Assembly: GCA_021787435.1 (NCBI GenBank)
Contig: JAJYLY010000010.1
Coordinates: 16,931-80,930, forward strand
Source: Pseudomonadota bacterium
Lineage (GTDB): Bacteria > Pseudomonadota > Gammaproteobacteria > Burkholderiales > Gallionellaceae
Direction of reading: 5' to 3'
Length of the DNA: 64,000 bases
This document shows, in pieces, positions 42,628 to 51,236 of the stretch. The notes beneath the pieces are model-generated. The model was given only the letters and a program-made list of their open reading frames with translations. It ran no database searches and was not told the DNA's origin. Every line of letters begins with the position of its first letter. The first letter of the stretch is position 1. Position numbers and translations under genes: made by a program.

Positions 42628-43548
42628 CTACACCCAGTCTTTGGGTTGCAGGTAAGTATCGTAAAGGTCGGCCTCCGGCGTGCCAGGCTCCGGATGCCAG
42701 TCGTAACGCCATTTGACCAGCGGCGGCATGGACAGCAGAATGGACTCGGTTCTGCCGTTGGACTGCAAGCCGAAAATGGTTCCCCGGTCTATCACCAGGT
42801 TGAATTCCACGTAGCGGCCGCGCCGGTAGAGCTGGAAGTCGCGCTCGCGTTCACCATAAGGCGTGTTCATGCGCTTTTCCAGAAGCGGTATGTAGGCCGA
42901 CAGAAAATGATCTCCCACACTTTGCTGTATCGCGAATGCGGTGTCGAAGTCTGGCGAACTCATGTCATCGAAAAAGATACCGCCTATGCCGCGCGGCTCG
43001 TTTCTATGCTTCAGGAAAAAATACTCGTCGCACCATTTCTTGTATCTGGGATAAAGATCATCCCCGAAAGGCGAGAGCGAATTCTTGCAAATCTGGTGAA
43101 AGTGCACCGCGTCTTCATGAAAGCCGTAATAGGGCGTGAGATCCATCCCGCCACCGAACCAGAAAACCTTCTCACCATCCGGTTTGTGCGCCATGAACAT
43201 GCGCACATTGGCATGCGTGGTCGGCGCGTAAGGATTTCTCGGGTGCATCACCAGAGACACCCCCATCGCCTCCCAGCTGCATCCAGCAAGCTCAGGCCGA
43301 TGCGCGGTGGCTGAAGCCGGCATCCTGTCGCCCTCTACATGCGAAAATGCCACGCCGCCGCGTTCGAGTACATTGCCTTCCTCGAGAATGCAGCTGATCC
43401 CTTCCCCCTTGCCAATACCACCCGAACCCGTGGCACGCTGCCATTTGTCGCGTATGAAGGCCTTGCCGTCCACCTGCTCCAAGCGTTCGACGATCAGCTC
43501 CTGCAGTTCGAGCAGATATTCCTTGACGGATGCGCTGTTTACACTCAT
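42628..43548 (-). CDS. hemF: Oxygen-dependent coproporphyrinogen III oxidase
   Basis: This 306-residue cytoplasmic enzyme decarboxylates coproporphyrinogen III to protoporphyrinogen IX with oxygen. The family signatures [37 protein letters not shown] and [15 protein letters not shown] are complete, as is [18 protein letters not shown]. Its presence indicates aerobic or microaerobic heme synthesis; the oxygen-independent HemN is not in the window. It lies apart from hemCDXY, downstream of tsaC with a dRS3-like hairpin between. Confidence 0.97.
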   Translation of the reverse strand: MSVNSASVKEYLLELQELIVERLEQVDGKAFIRDKWQRATGSGGIGKGEGISCILEEGNVLERGGVAFSHVEGDRMPASATAHRPELAGCSWEAMGVSLVMHPRNPYAPTTHANVRMFMAHKPDGEKVFWFGGGMDLTPYYGFHEDAVHFHQICKNSLSPFGDDLYPRYKKWCDEYFFLKHRNEPRGIGGIFFDDMSSPDFDTAFAIQQSVGDHFLSAYIPLLEKRMNTPYGERERDFQLYRRGRYVEFNLVIDRGTIFGLQSNGRTESILLSMPPLVKWRYDWHPEPGTPEADLYDTYLQPKDWV

Positions 43549-43572
43549 GTTCTCTCCTGTTTCCCCACTGTC

Positions 43573-43592
43573 ATTCCTGCATAGGCAGGAAT
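43573..43592. repeat. dRS3-like hairpin repeat
   Basis: ATTCCTGC and GCAGGAAT form a perfect eight-base stem around ATAG, within the wider context GTCATTCCTGC...GGAATCCAGC. This is the widespread proteobacterial repeat of the GTCATTCC-N-GGAATCCAG type, similar to neisserial dRS3. It lies between tsaC and hemF, both on the minus strand, and may also slow or end transcription. Confidence 0.7.
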
Positions 43593-43604
43593 CCAGCCAA
43601 TTGA

Positions 43605-44150
43605 TCAGCCGCGCAGTATTCTACCATCCGTCCAGCCCATGATCTTCGAAGGCTGACGGCGTTTCCCCACCCGCCCCGGCAGCACCCAGACATGCTTCCC
43701 GAACATGCGCTGACATTCCGCATAGGTCTTTGCAGGGCGCATCCCGCTTTTATTGGCGCTGGTTGAAACCAGCGCGCTTCCAACGCCTTTGCAAAGTCGT
43801 CTTGCATAATCATGTGCCGTCAGGCGCACCGCGAGCGTATCGTGTTCACCCCTTAGCCATCTGGGCGCATTTTTCTTTACAGGCATCAGATAGGTGATCA
43901 CCTGACTTCCTGCTTCGCACAACCTGCTCTGCTGTTCTGCCGAAAGCGGCGCGAGATAACGCGCGACCTGAGCATAACTGGATGCGATCAGGATCAGCCC
44001 CTTTTTCTGCGGGCGCTGCTTCAATTTCAGCAAGCGTTTGACCGCGACTCGATTGGCCGGATCGCAACCCAGACCATAGCAGGATTCGGTGGGATAAGCG
44101 ATCAGCCCGCCATGCGCAAGATATGCGGCAATGCAGCGGTACTGCATCAT
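43605..44150 (-). CDS. tsaC: Threonylcarbamoyl-AMP synthase TsaC/Sua5
   Basis: The 181-residue product is a YrdC-fold enzyme making threonylcarbamoyl-AMP, the precursor of the t6A37 base of ANN-decoding tRNAs. Signatures are [36 protein letters not shown] and [11 protein letters not shown]. Its size fits short TsaC rather than long Sua5. The ATG at 44150 overlaps the purD stop as ATGA; the longer open frame upstream reads into purD. It is probably co-transcribed with purD. Confidence 0.94.
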   Translation of the reverse strand: MMQYRCIAAYLAHGGLIAYPTESCYGLGCDPANRVAVKRLLKLKQRPQKKGLILIASSYAQVARYLAPLSAEQQSRLCEAGSQVITYLMPVKKNAPRWLRGEHDTLAVRLTAHDYARRLCKGVGSALVSTSANKSGMRPAKTYAECQRMFGKHVWVLPGRVGKRRQPSKIMGWTDGRILRG

Positions 44151-45448
44151 CTGGACGTTTTGATTGCGCGAAAACCGATGTCTCGGCGCATCTGGCAACC
44201 GTCAAAATGAATTTCATCGGCGATCTGGTAGGCGCGCCGTTGCGCCATGCGCACGCTGTCGCCCAGCGCCGTGACGCAAAGCACCCGCCCGCCGCTGGTC
44301 ACAACCTTGCCATCTTTCAATGCTGTGCCTGCGTGAAACACGTGCACATCCTCTTCCGTCCTGATTGGCAATCCTGTGATCACATCGCCGCTTCTTGGCG
44401 CATCCGGATAATTGTAAGCCGCCATCACCACGCCCAGCGCGCATCTCCTGTCCCATTCGACCTCAACGCTTTTTAGCGTACCATCCACCGCATGTTCGAC
44501 CAGCGTCAGAAGATCGGTTTTCAACCGCAGCATAATAGGCTGGGTTTCAGGATCTCCCATGCGGCAATTGAATTCCAGAACCTTAAGGGTCCCGTCAGGC
44601 GAAATCATCAGACCTGCATAAAGGAATCCAGTATAGGTGTGCCCTTCCTTTTCCATACCATGCACAGTGGGCATGATGACTTCGCGTAGCGCGCGCGCAT
44701 ACACCTCGGGTGTGACGACAGGCGCGGGCGAATATGCGCCCATGCCGCCGGTATTGGGACCCCGGTCTTCATCCAGGAGGCGCTTGTGATCTTGGCTGGT
44801 CGCTAGCGGCAGCACGTTATTGCCATCCACCATCACAATGAAGCTAGCCTCCTCGCCGGTCAAAAACTCCTCGATCACTACGCGCGCACCGGTCCTTCGA
44901 CCTAGCTCAGGACTGGCATCGACAAACTTATTATCGGACAGCATCATGTCGATCGCCTCATGTGCCTCGGCAAGCGTCATCGCGACCACCACGCCTTTGC
45001 CTGCTGCAAGACCGTCAGCCTTGATCACAATAGGCGCGCCTTTCTCGTCCACGTATGCGTGCGCTGCAGCAACATCGCTGAAGGTCTGGTAAAACGCAGT
45101 GGGAATATTGTGGCGCACCATGAATGCCTTGGCAAAATCCTTGGAGGATTCGAGCTGCGCAGCGGCCTTGGTCGGTCCGAAAATTTTAAGCCCTGCACGG
45201 CGGAATGCATCCACCACGCCATTGGCCAAAGGTGCCTCTGGACCTACCACAGTCAAATAAATATTTTCCTTTTGTGCGAATGCGAGCAGCTCATCAACCG
45301 AGCCGATTGCGACATTCTCCACGCCGTTTTCAAGCTCAGTGCCTGCATTGCCTGGCGCGACATACACCTTCTGTACCCTGGACGATTGCACCAGACGCCA
45401 CGCCAGCGCGTGCTCACGGCCGCCGCCACCGATCACTAAAATTTTCAT
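44147..45448 (-). CDS. purD: Phosphoribosylamine-glycine ligase
   Basis: This 433-residue ATP-grasp enzyme is the second step of de novo purine synthesis, joining glycine to phosphoribosylamine. It begins MKILVIGGGGREHALAWRL and contains DGLAAGKGVVVA and VLEFNCRMGDPETQ, the metal-binding end of the ATP-grasp site. ATG 45448 follows AAAGGAAAA, so the six upstream codons are excluded. purH lies 92 bases upstream on the same strand, so the two purine genes probably share transcription. Confidence 0.97.
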   Translation of the reverse strand: MKILVIGGGGREHALAWRLVQSSRVQKVYVAPGNAGTELENGVENVAIGSVDELLAFAQKENIYLTVVGPEAPLANGVVDAFRRAGLKIFGPTKAAAQLESSKDFAKAFMVRHNIPTAFYQTFSDVAAAHAYVDEKGAPIVIKADGLAAGKGVVVAMTLAEAHEAIDMMLSDNKFVDASPELGRRTGARVVIEEFLTGEEASFIVMVDGNNVLPLATSQDHKRLLDEDRGPNTGGMGAYSPAPVVTPEVYARALREVIMPTVHGMEKEGHTYTGFLYAGLMISPDGTLKVLEFNCRMGDPETQPIMLRLKTDLLTLVEHAVDGTLKSVEVEWDRRCALGVVMAAYNYPDAPRSGDVITGLPIRTEEDVHVFHAGTALKDGKVVTSGGRVLCVTALGDSVRMAQRRAYQIADEIHFDGCQMRRDIGFRAIKTSR

Positions 45449-45465
45449 ACTGTTTTCCTTTAACA

Positions 45466-45540
45466 AGCAGCTCCTGGCTGATAGCTCGTTGCAAAAGCAT
45501 CTACTTCATATTTGCCACAGGCTACTTGCTAACCGCTATT
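45466..45540. repeat. Short related words in the purH-purD gap
   Basis: The gap contains AGCTCCTGGCTGATAGCTCG and, further on, GGCTACTTGCTAACC, which look like slipped or inverted variants of one GCTGATAGCT-like word. A related AGCTCGTGG occurs before ubiD near 28875. No open frame or terminator is visible in the 92 bases. Confidence 0.35.
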
Positions 45541-47103
45541 TCAATGTCTGAAATGCCTGAAGCCGGTGTATACCATCGCGATGCCGTGCTCATCTGCCGC
45601 CGCGATCACTTCCGCGTCGCGCATCGACCCTCCCGGCTGGATCACAGCCTTCGCACCAGCCTCGGCCAGCACGTCGACGCCATCCCTGAACGGGAAAAAC
45701 GCATCGGATGCAACAACGGAGCCTGCAAGATCAAGGCCCGCATTCTTCGCCTTGATCGCCGCAATGCGCGTGGAATCCACGCGGCTCATCTGCCCTGCGC
45801 CAACACCCAAGGTCTGTCCGTTCTTGCAGAACACGATCGCGTTGGATTTGACATATTTTGCAACTCGCCAGGCAAACAACAGGTCCTGAAGCTGTGCCGC
45901 ATCCGGCTGAACCTTCGTCACCACGTGCAATTGTTCAGGCTGCACATTCAAAATATCCGGGGTTTGCACAAGAAGCCCGCCGCCCACGCGCTTGAAGTCA
46001 TACTGGTTATGCGCATTGGACAACGGCACGGTCAGCACGCGCACGTTGGGTTTTGCGGCGAACACCTTGAGCGCCGCCTCACTGTATTCCGGTGCGATCA
46101 CCACTTCGACGAACTGCTGCGCGACCGCTTCTGCTGCTGCCGCATCGACAGGATGGTTGAACGCGATGATGCCGCCGAAGGCGGAAGTGGGATCAGTGGC
46201 AAACGCAAGCCTGTAAGCGGACAAGGGCGTATCTGCAATCGCCACGCCGCAGGGGTTGGCGTGCTTGACGATCACGCAGGCGCATTGACCGAAGGTCTTC
46301 ACCAGTTCCCATGTCGCATCCGCATCGCCGATGTTGTTGTAGGAAAGCTCTTTGCCCTGCACTTGCGTGTAATTCGCGATGCTGCCGGGAACGGTTGCAA
46401 GCTCGCGGTAGAACGCCGCATTCTGGTGAGGGTTTTCGCCGTAGCGCATGTCCTGCACCTTGGCGAAGTTGAAATTGATCTGCGCCGGAAACGCATCTTT
46501 CGTGCCGTCGCTGTTCACCGCAGTCAGGTAATTGCTGATCGCAGAATCATAAGCCGCGGTGTGCGAAAAAGCTTTTTTTGCCAGATCAAAACGCGTCGCA
46601 TCCGACACCGCACCGCCATTAGTCTGCATTTCGGCCAGCAGCGAGTTGTAATCCTCAGGATCGGTGACGATCGCCACATGCAGATGGTTCTTGGCCGCTG
46701 CGCGGACCATGGTCGGCCCCCCGATGTCGATATTCTCGATCGCATCTTCCAAAGAGCAGTCAGGTTTTGCGATCGTCGATGCAAAAGGATAGAGGTTCAC
46801 CACCACCAGGTCGATGGTAGGTATGCTGTGTTTTTCCAAAGTCGCGACATGTTCGGGCAGATCGCGGCGGGCAAGTATGCCTGCATGCACCTTGGGCTGT
46901 AGCGTCTTCACGCGTCCGTCCAGCATTTCCGGGAAGCCAGTATAGTCCGCCACCTCGGTGACGGGAATGCCGTTGTCGGCAAGCAGCTTAGCTGTCCCGC
47001 CGGTGGAAAGAATTTTGACGTTAAGCTCATTCAATCCCCTTGCGAATTCGAGCACGCCAGACTTGTCCGATACGCTGATGAGTGCCTGTTTGATGGTAGC
47101 CAT
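45541..47103 (-). CDS. purH: AICAR transformylase/IMP cyclohydrolase
   Basis: This 520-residue bifunctional enzyme performs the last two steps of IMP synthesis. The N-terminal cyclohydrolase domain starts [18 protein letters not shown], with STGGTAKLL and [12 protein letters not shown]. The transformylase domain carries [10 protein letters not shown] with the catalytic lysine-histidine pair, then [12 protein letters not shown]. The C-terminus ends [14 protein letters not shown], as in the family. It follows fis across a structured 166-base gap. Fis regulates purine and translation genes in other bacteria, but a link here is only positional. Confidence 0.97.
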   Translation of the reverse strand: MATIKQALISVSDKSGVLEFARGLNELNVKILSTGGTAKLLADNGIPVTEVADYTGFPEMLDGRVKTLQPKVHAGILARRDLPEHVATLEKHSIPTIDLVVVNLYPFASTIAKPDCSLEDAIENIDIGGPTMVRAAAKNHLHVAIVTDPEDYNSLLAEMQTNGGAVSDATRFDLAKKAFSHTAAYDSAISNYLTAVNSDGTKDAFPAQINFNFAKVQDMRYGENPHQNAAFYRELATVPGSIANYTQVQGKELSYNNIGDADATWELVKTFGQCACVIVKHANPCGVAIADTPLSAYRLAFATDPTSAFGGIIAFNHPVDAAAAEAVAQQFVEVVIAPEYSEAALKVFAAKPNVRVLTVPLSNAHNQYDFKRVGGGLLVQTPDILNVQPEQLHVVTKVQPDAAQLQDLLFAWRVAKYVKSNAIVFCKNGQTLGVGAGQMSRVDSTRIAAIKAKNAGLDLAGSVVASDAFFPFRDGVDVLAEAGAKAVIQPGGSMRDAEVIAAADEHGIAMVYTGFRHFRH

Positions 47104-47111
47104 GATATTTT

Positions 47112-47257
47112 AGTCGTAAGTAGTTAATCGTAAGTGGTAAGCCACAATTTTTCACTCAATAACAGGAGCTTCAGCTCCGTTGTTTCGCGGGAATGCCCTT
47201 CATTCAGGAATAAGCGGTTTACCGCCTTATATTCCGAGGGAAGACCCTTGAAGTCTT
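47112..47257 (-). repeat. Three consecutive hairpins between fis and purH
   Basis: The 166-base gap folds well. GGAGCT-TC-AGCTCC is perfect (47165-47178; read on the minus strand it is a GGAGC stem with a TGAA loop). GGAAT ... ATTCC encloses AAGCGG/CCGC-C-TT with a TTTA loop (47207-47235). AAGAC/GTCTT closes a third (47241-47257). Two TCGTAAGT words lie at about 47113 and 47128, nearer purH. The density suggests a dispersed repeat or a structured leader of purH. No T-run makes any of them a clear terminator. Confidence 0.5.
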
Positions 47258-47269
47258 GCGGCATGAATC

Positions 47270-47521
47270 CTATTCGATGCCGTGCAGCTGCATCTTCTTG
47301 CGCAGGGTGTTGCGGTTGATACCCAGCATCTCCGCGGCGCGCGACTGGTTGCCGCCCACCTGCCCCAGAACCATCTCGACCAGCGGCTTCTCGACGCAGT
47401 TCATCACCATGTCGTAAAGGTTGCAACAGGGTGCCTCACCGTCCAGGTCGTTGAAATACTCGCCCAGCGCGCGGCGCACATAAAGCGCCATCTCGTTTTC
47501 ACTTACCATACAGTTGCTCAT
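47270..47521 (-). CDS. fis: Nucleoid protein Fis
   Basis: The 83-residue product is the DNA-bending protein Fis. The C-terminal half is the conserved dimer and helix-turn-helix region: PLVEMVLGQVGGNQSRAAEMLGINRNTLRKKMQLHGIE. ATG 47521 follows GAGGGTGAAG and lies ten bases after the dusB stop, matching the dusB-fis operon known from gammaproteobacteria. It is shorter than E. coli Fis (98 residues) at the N-terminus, as in other betaproteobacteria. Confidence 0.94.
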   Translation of the reverse strand: MSNCMVSENEMALYVRRALGEYFNDLDGEAPCCNLYDMVMNCVEKPLVEMVLGQVGGNQSRAAEMLGINRNTLRKKMQLHGIE

Positions 47522-47531
47522 CACTTCACCC

Positions 47532-48539
47532 TCATGCCGCCAACTCGTCAAGATAATGCAGTTGCAATCCGCGCTGCGCCTGCTCCACAAAAAATTCATC
47601 CACCGCCGCCAGCTGTTCCTGTATGCTTTCAAGCCTGTTCATCTGGTGCCTGAAATTGGCCGAGCCAACCAGCCCCTTCGTGTACCAGGAGATATGCTTG
47701 CGCGCGATGCGCAGGCCGGTATGCTCCCCGTAAAACTCATAGAGCTCCATCACATGTGCGAGCAGCACGCGATGGATTTCGGATACCTCGGGGGTGGGCA
47801 GGTGGTTTCCTGTCTTCAAGAAAAATTCAATTTCGCGGAACAACCAGGGGCGGCCCTGGGCCGCGCGCCCTATCATTACCGCATCCGCACCTGAATATTC
47901 GAGCACGTGGCGCGCCTTCTCTGGGGTGGTGATATCCCCGTTGGCGATGACTGGAATGTTCACGCTCGCCTTCACAGCAGCAATAGTGTCGTATTCGGCA
48001 TCCCCGGTATAGGCGCATGCGCGTGTCCTGCCGTGTATCGCCAGCGCCTGTATTCCCGCGTCCTCCGCGATCTTCGCGATGCGCACTGCGTTGCGGTTGT
48101 TCTTGTCCCAGCCAGTGCGTATCTTCAAAGTGACCGGCGCATTCACCGCATTCACTACCGCTTCCAGCAGGGTCGCCACCAGCGGTTCATTCTGCAACAG
48201 CGCTGAGCCCGCCATCACGTTGCATATCTTCTTTGCGGGGCATCCCATGTTGATGTCAATGATCTGTGCACCGTGATCCACGTTGTATTTCGCAGCCTCA
48301 GCAAGCATCCCGGGGTCCGCGCCCACGATCTGCACCGAAATCGGGTCAACTTCGCCTTCATGATCCGCGCGACGGCGAGTCTTCTCAGATCCGTAAAGCA
48401 ACGAATTGGATGCCACCATCTCGCTCACCGCCATGCCCGCACCCATGCGTTTGCACAACATGCGAAAAGGCCTGTCCGTCACGCCTGCCATGGGGGCGAC
48501 GATGAGGTTGTTCTTGAGTTCGTAAGGACCGATGCGCAT
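47532..48539 (-). CDS. dusB: tRNA-dihydrouridine synthase B
   Basis: This 335-residue FMN enzyme reduces specific uridines in tRNA to dihydrouridine. The family segments APMAGVTDRPFRMLCKRMGAG, the active-site DINMGCPAKKICN with its catalytic cysteine, VTLKIRTGWD, IHGRTR and IANGDI are all present. ATG 48539 (MRIGPYELKNN) starts the TIM barrel; the open frame upstream extends through the divergent promoter region and is not coding. fis follows ten bases downstream. Confidence 0.96.
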   Translation of the reverse strand: MRIGPYELKNNLIVAPMAGVTDRPFRMLCKRMGAGMAVSEMVASNSLLYGSEKTRRRADHEGEVDPISVQIVGADPGMLAEAAKYNVDHGAQIIDINMGCPAKKICNVMAGSALLQNEPLVATLLEAVVNAVNAPVTLKIRTGWDKNNRNAVRIAKIAEDAGIQALAIHGRTRACAYTGDAEYDTIAAVKASVNIPVIANGDITTPEKARHVLEYSGADAVMIGRAAQGRPWLFREIEFFLKTGNHLPTPEVSEIHRVLLAHVMELYEFYGEHTGLRIARKHISWYTKGLVGSANFRHQMNRLESIQEQLAAVDEFFVEQAQRGLQLHYLDELAA

Positions 48540-48614
48540 GGGCAATATTCGACAGTTGGGCTGGTGATTATAAAGCATGAGGACAGTCATGGAAAATACC
48601 GTTATGATTGAGCC

Positions 48615-49805
48615 ATGAAAATTCCTACGCAATGCGATGTAGCGATCGTTGGCGCAGGGCTGGTTGGCGCGAGCCTTGCCGCAGCACTGAAACACAGCGG
48701 CCTGTCTCTGGCCATCGTCGAAGCGGGCGCGCCTCCCGCCCCTGACGATGGCTGGGACAGGCGCATTTATGCGATCAGCCCTGGCAGCCGCCAGCTTTTA
48801 AGCGAGGTGGGCGCATGGCAACGCCTCGACCAGAGGCGCATCGCCGCGATAGAAGAAATGCGCGTGTTTGGCGAGAATTCTTCAATTGATTCCGCAAAAG
48901 AAGCCAAGCTGGAATTCACCGCCTACCAAATGGGGGTTGCTGAACTTGCCTGCACGCTGGAAAGCCGCGCGTTGCAACATGCGCTCTGGGATGTGCTGCA
49001 AGATCAGGACAATCTTGAACTTTTATATCCCGCGCGCTGCAAGACGCTCACCGTGGCTGAAGATGCTGCTGAGCTCACGCTTGAAGACGGCAGGATCTTG
49101 AGCGCGAAACTTGTCGTGGGCGCAGACGGGCGCAATTCTTGGGTGCGTAATCAGGCAGGGCTTGCCGCATCGCCGCTGGACTACCGGCAAATGGGCGTGG
49201 TGGCCAATTTTTCCTGCGAGCTTCCTCATCGCGGCATCGCGCACCAGTGGTTTCAGAAGGACGGCATCCTGGCGCTGTTGCCGTTGCCGGGAAACAGGGT
49301 CTCCATGGTCTGGTCGGCAAGCCCGGAAAAATCGGACATCTTGTTGGCAATGCAGGATGAACAGCTCTCAGAGGAAGTGGGCATCGCAGCCCATCACACT
49401 TTAGGCAAACTGCGGCTCATCACGCGACCTGCCGCCTTTCCGCTGCGAATGATGACGCTGCCGAAAATCATCGCGCCAAGGGTGGCTCTGATCGGGGATG
49501 CGGCGCACAACATGCATCCTCTGGCAGGGCAGGGCGTGAACACCGGATTTCGCGATGCGCGAGAACTATCCCGGCTGCTCAATTCGCGCGGCGCCTGCAC
49601 CGACCCCGGCGATATTCAATTATTGCGCCGCTATGAACGAAAACGCAAAGAGGACATCTACACCATGCAGGCCACCACCTATGGCCTCAAACATCTGTTC
49701 TGCAACGACGACCCGCTCTTACGCACACTTCGCAATGCTGGCCTTAATGCAACCAACCGGATCGCGCCACTGAAGAAGCTGCTGATGCAGCACGCGCTCG
49801 ACTAA
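48615..49805 (+). CDS. UbiH/UbiF-family FAD-dependent hydroxylase
   Basis: The 396-residue product is a flavin monooxygenase of ubiquinone synthesis. The dinucleotide-binding CDVAIVGAGLVGASLAAAL is at the N-terminus, VVGADGRNSWVR near residue 165, and the FAD motif ALIGDAAHNMHPLAGQGVNTGFRDA near residue 290. UbiH, UbiF, UbiI and UbiM share these motifs, so the ring position it hydroxylates cannot be assigned. It diverges from dusB over 75 bases and precedes dsbC by 15 bases. Confidence 0.9.
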   Translation: MKIPTQCDVAIVGAGLVGASLAAALKHSGLSLAIVEAGAPPAPDDGWDRRIYAISPGSRQLLSEVGAWQRLDQRRIAAIEEMRVFGENSSIDSAKEAKLEFTAYQMGVAELACTLESRALQHALWDVLQDQDNLELLYPARCKTLTVAEDAAELTLEDGRILSAKLVVGADGRNSWVRNQAGLAASPLDYRQMGVVANFSCELPHRGIAHQWFQKDGILALLPLPGNRVSMVWSASPEKSDILLAMQDEQLSEEVGIAAHHTLGKLRLITRPAAFPLRMMTLPKIIAPRVALIGDAAHNMHPLAGQGVNTGFRDARELSRLLNSRGACTDPGDIQLLRRYERKRKEDIYTMQATTYGLKHLFCNDDPLLRTLRNAGLNATNRIAPLKKLLMQHALD

Positions 49806-49820
49806 CCCAAGAAATTGATC

Positions 49821-50522
49821 ATGCAAAAAATACTCGCATTCCTGTTACTCACCTTTGTCCTGACGGCCCATGCAGACGAAAACGAGATCCGCCAGTCGTT
49901 GCAAAGCAAATTCCCCAACATCGGCAAGCTCGAGCATGTCGTCAAGACTCCTTACGCTGGCCTTTATGAGATCGTGGTGGGCGACCATCTCCTGTATACC
50001 GACGAGCACGGCATCTATCTTTTTGACGGCAATGTCATCGATGCGAAGAGCCACACAGATCTCACGGAAAAACGCCGTCAGCAGCTATTTGCGATCGACT
50101 TCAGCAAGCTGCCTCTGGACCTTGCCATCAAGAAGGTCAAAGGCAACGGACAGCGCAAACTGGCCTATTTTGCAGATCCCAATTGCAGCTTCTGCAAGAA
50201 GCTGGAGAAGGAGATGACTAAGGTCAACAATGTCACACTTTACCTGTTCATGTATCCGATTTTTCCGGGTTCGCCTGAGATCGTGCGCAACATCGCCTGC
50301 GCCAAGAATCCGCTCAAAGTCTGGGAAGACAAGATGCTTAAAGGCATCGAACCTGCCAGCGTGACCTGCAATTACTCGAGTGACAAGATCATAGCCCTTG
50401 CTCAGCAACTGCGCGTCAACGGTACGCCCAACCTGATATTCGCCGACGGCGCGCAATACCCAGGCTACATGCCGGCCGAGGATCTCGAAAAGGCGCTGGA
50501 TGCGGCAGCCAAAAAACAATGA
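49821..50522 (+). CDS. dsbC: Thiol:disulfide interchange protein DsbC
   Basis: This 233-residue periplasmic disulfide isomerase has a signal peptide at residues 1-18 (cleaved near AHA-DE) and an N-terminal dimerisation domain with YTDEHGIYLFDGNV. The thioredoxin fold has the active-site CSFC at 122-125, where E. coli has CGYC, and the cis-proline loop NGTPNLIF. Two further cysteines (IACAKNP and VTCNYS) fit the structural disulfide. I chose ATG 49821 over a TTG two codons earlier. The electron donor DsbD is not in the window. Confidence 0.92.
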   Translation: MQKILAFLLLTFVLTAHADENEIRQSLQSKFPNIGKLEHVVKTPYAGLYEIVVGDHLLYTDEHGIYLFDGNVIDAKSHTDLTEKRRQQLFAIDFSKLPLDLAIKKVKGNGQRKLAYFADPNCSFCKKLEKEMTKVNNVTLYLFMYPIFPGSPEIVRNIACAKNPLKVWEDKMLKGIEPASVTCNYSSDKIIALAQQLRVNGTPNLIFADGAQYPGYMPAEDLEKALDAAAKKQ

Positions 50523-50534
50523 GGGCGCATCGGA

Positions 50535-50723
50535 TCATCCGTCCTTTTTAATCTTGTCGCGCTCAGCGAGCGCAACTGGCGCGGATAGCTTCGTCAATCG
50601 CAGAAAATTTGCCTCCTCTTCCACCCATTTTAAACGCCGCCCGGGCGTGAGCTGCCCAAAGCTTTTAAGCGCTCTGCGCTGACATAGCAGGTTCTGCCAC
50701 CTGGCGGGAAGAGGCTGTTCATC
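50535..50723 (-). pseudogene. Remnant of a small partner gene of a nucleotidyltransferase
   Basis: The minus strand reads DEQPLPARWQNLLCQRRALK, then SFGQLTPGRRLKWVEEEANFLRLTK, and stops at 50535-50537. There is no in-frame start: an ATGATG overlapping the upstream remnant's stop is one base out of frame. The TPGRRLKWVEEE core resembles small proteins encoded just after nucleotidyltransferase genes in two-gene modules. A one-base loss at the start is the simplest reading. Confidence 0.55.
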
Positions 50724-50841
50724 ATGGCCTGACGCGTTTCAAATGTTCGATATTGAATAAGTCTATCGGTCTGCCGGCGGCTTGTTTTAGCGCAATCAGA
50801 TCATCGATGGAGGCGATGCAAATGGGTGTGGTGCCGACAGC
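50722..50841 (-). pseudogene. Nucleotidyltransferase C-terminal remnant
   Basis: The minus strand reads TTPICIASIDDLIALKQAAG and then RPIDLFNIEHLKRVRP, ending at TGA 50722-50724. This is the characteristic tail of toxin-antitoxin-type nucleotidyltransferases (DLIALKxAAGRPxDLxDIExL). Upstream the frame is closed by TAG at 50842-50844, and the earlier part with the GS and DxD motifs is not detectable, so the gene is truncated and decayed. Confidence 0.7.
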
Positions 50842-51019
50842 CTATCCAATGTCCGCCAGTATGGGAACTATCCTTATGGAAAATTGCCTATATTTCGCAT
50901 ATTGCCATTGCATATGTTTCTGTTTGCGGCGCCTGCTTGTTTTTCGTACCGCCATAATCACTGCCGATTCAATCATTCCGAAACAAATCATACGGTTTTA
51001 TTCGCACAGGAGGCAGACA

Positions 51020-51232
51020 ATGATCGTGTTAAAAAAAGATCAACTTCGCAACGATTACGAAGTGATAGACCAGACAGGAAAGACTTACGGTTTCATCTGG
51101 CCGTACGATGAGCACTGGATATGCAGGATAGGAGAACGTCCTGCGGAAAAGTTCGACACTTACGAATCGGCCGTGATCAAGGCAAAAGCGCTGGTCAACG
51201 AGGCGCTCAACCACAAGGACATCGCCAGCTGA
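51020..51232 (+). CDS. Small protein of unknown function, 70 residues
   Basis: I do not recognise the family. A strong ribosome site AGGAGG (51008-51013) precedes the ATG by six bases. The sequence is compact and mixed: VLKKDQLRNDYEVIDQTGKTYGFIWPYDEHWICRIG, then a helix with FDTYESAVIKAKALVNEAL. It reads as a small alpha/beta cytoplasmic domain; no signal peptide or span is present. It stands alone after about 500 bases of gene remnants and faces mltA, whose stop is only four bases away. Confidence 0.7.
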   Translation: MIVLKKDQLRNDYEVIDQTGKTYGFIWPYDEHWICRIGERPAEKFDTYESAVIKAKALVNEALNHKDIAS

Positions 51233-51236
51233 AAAA

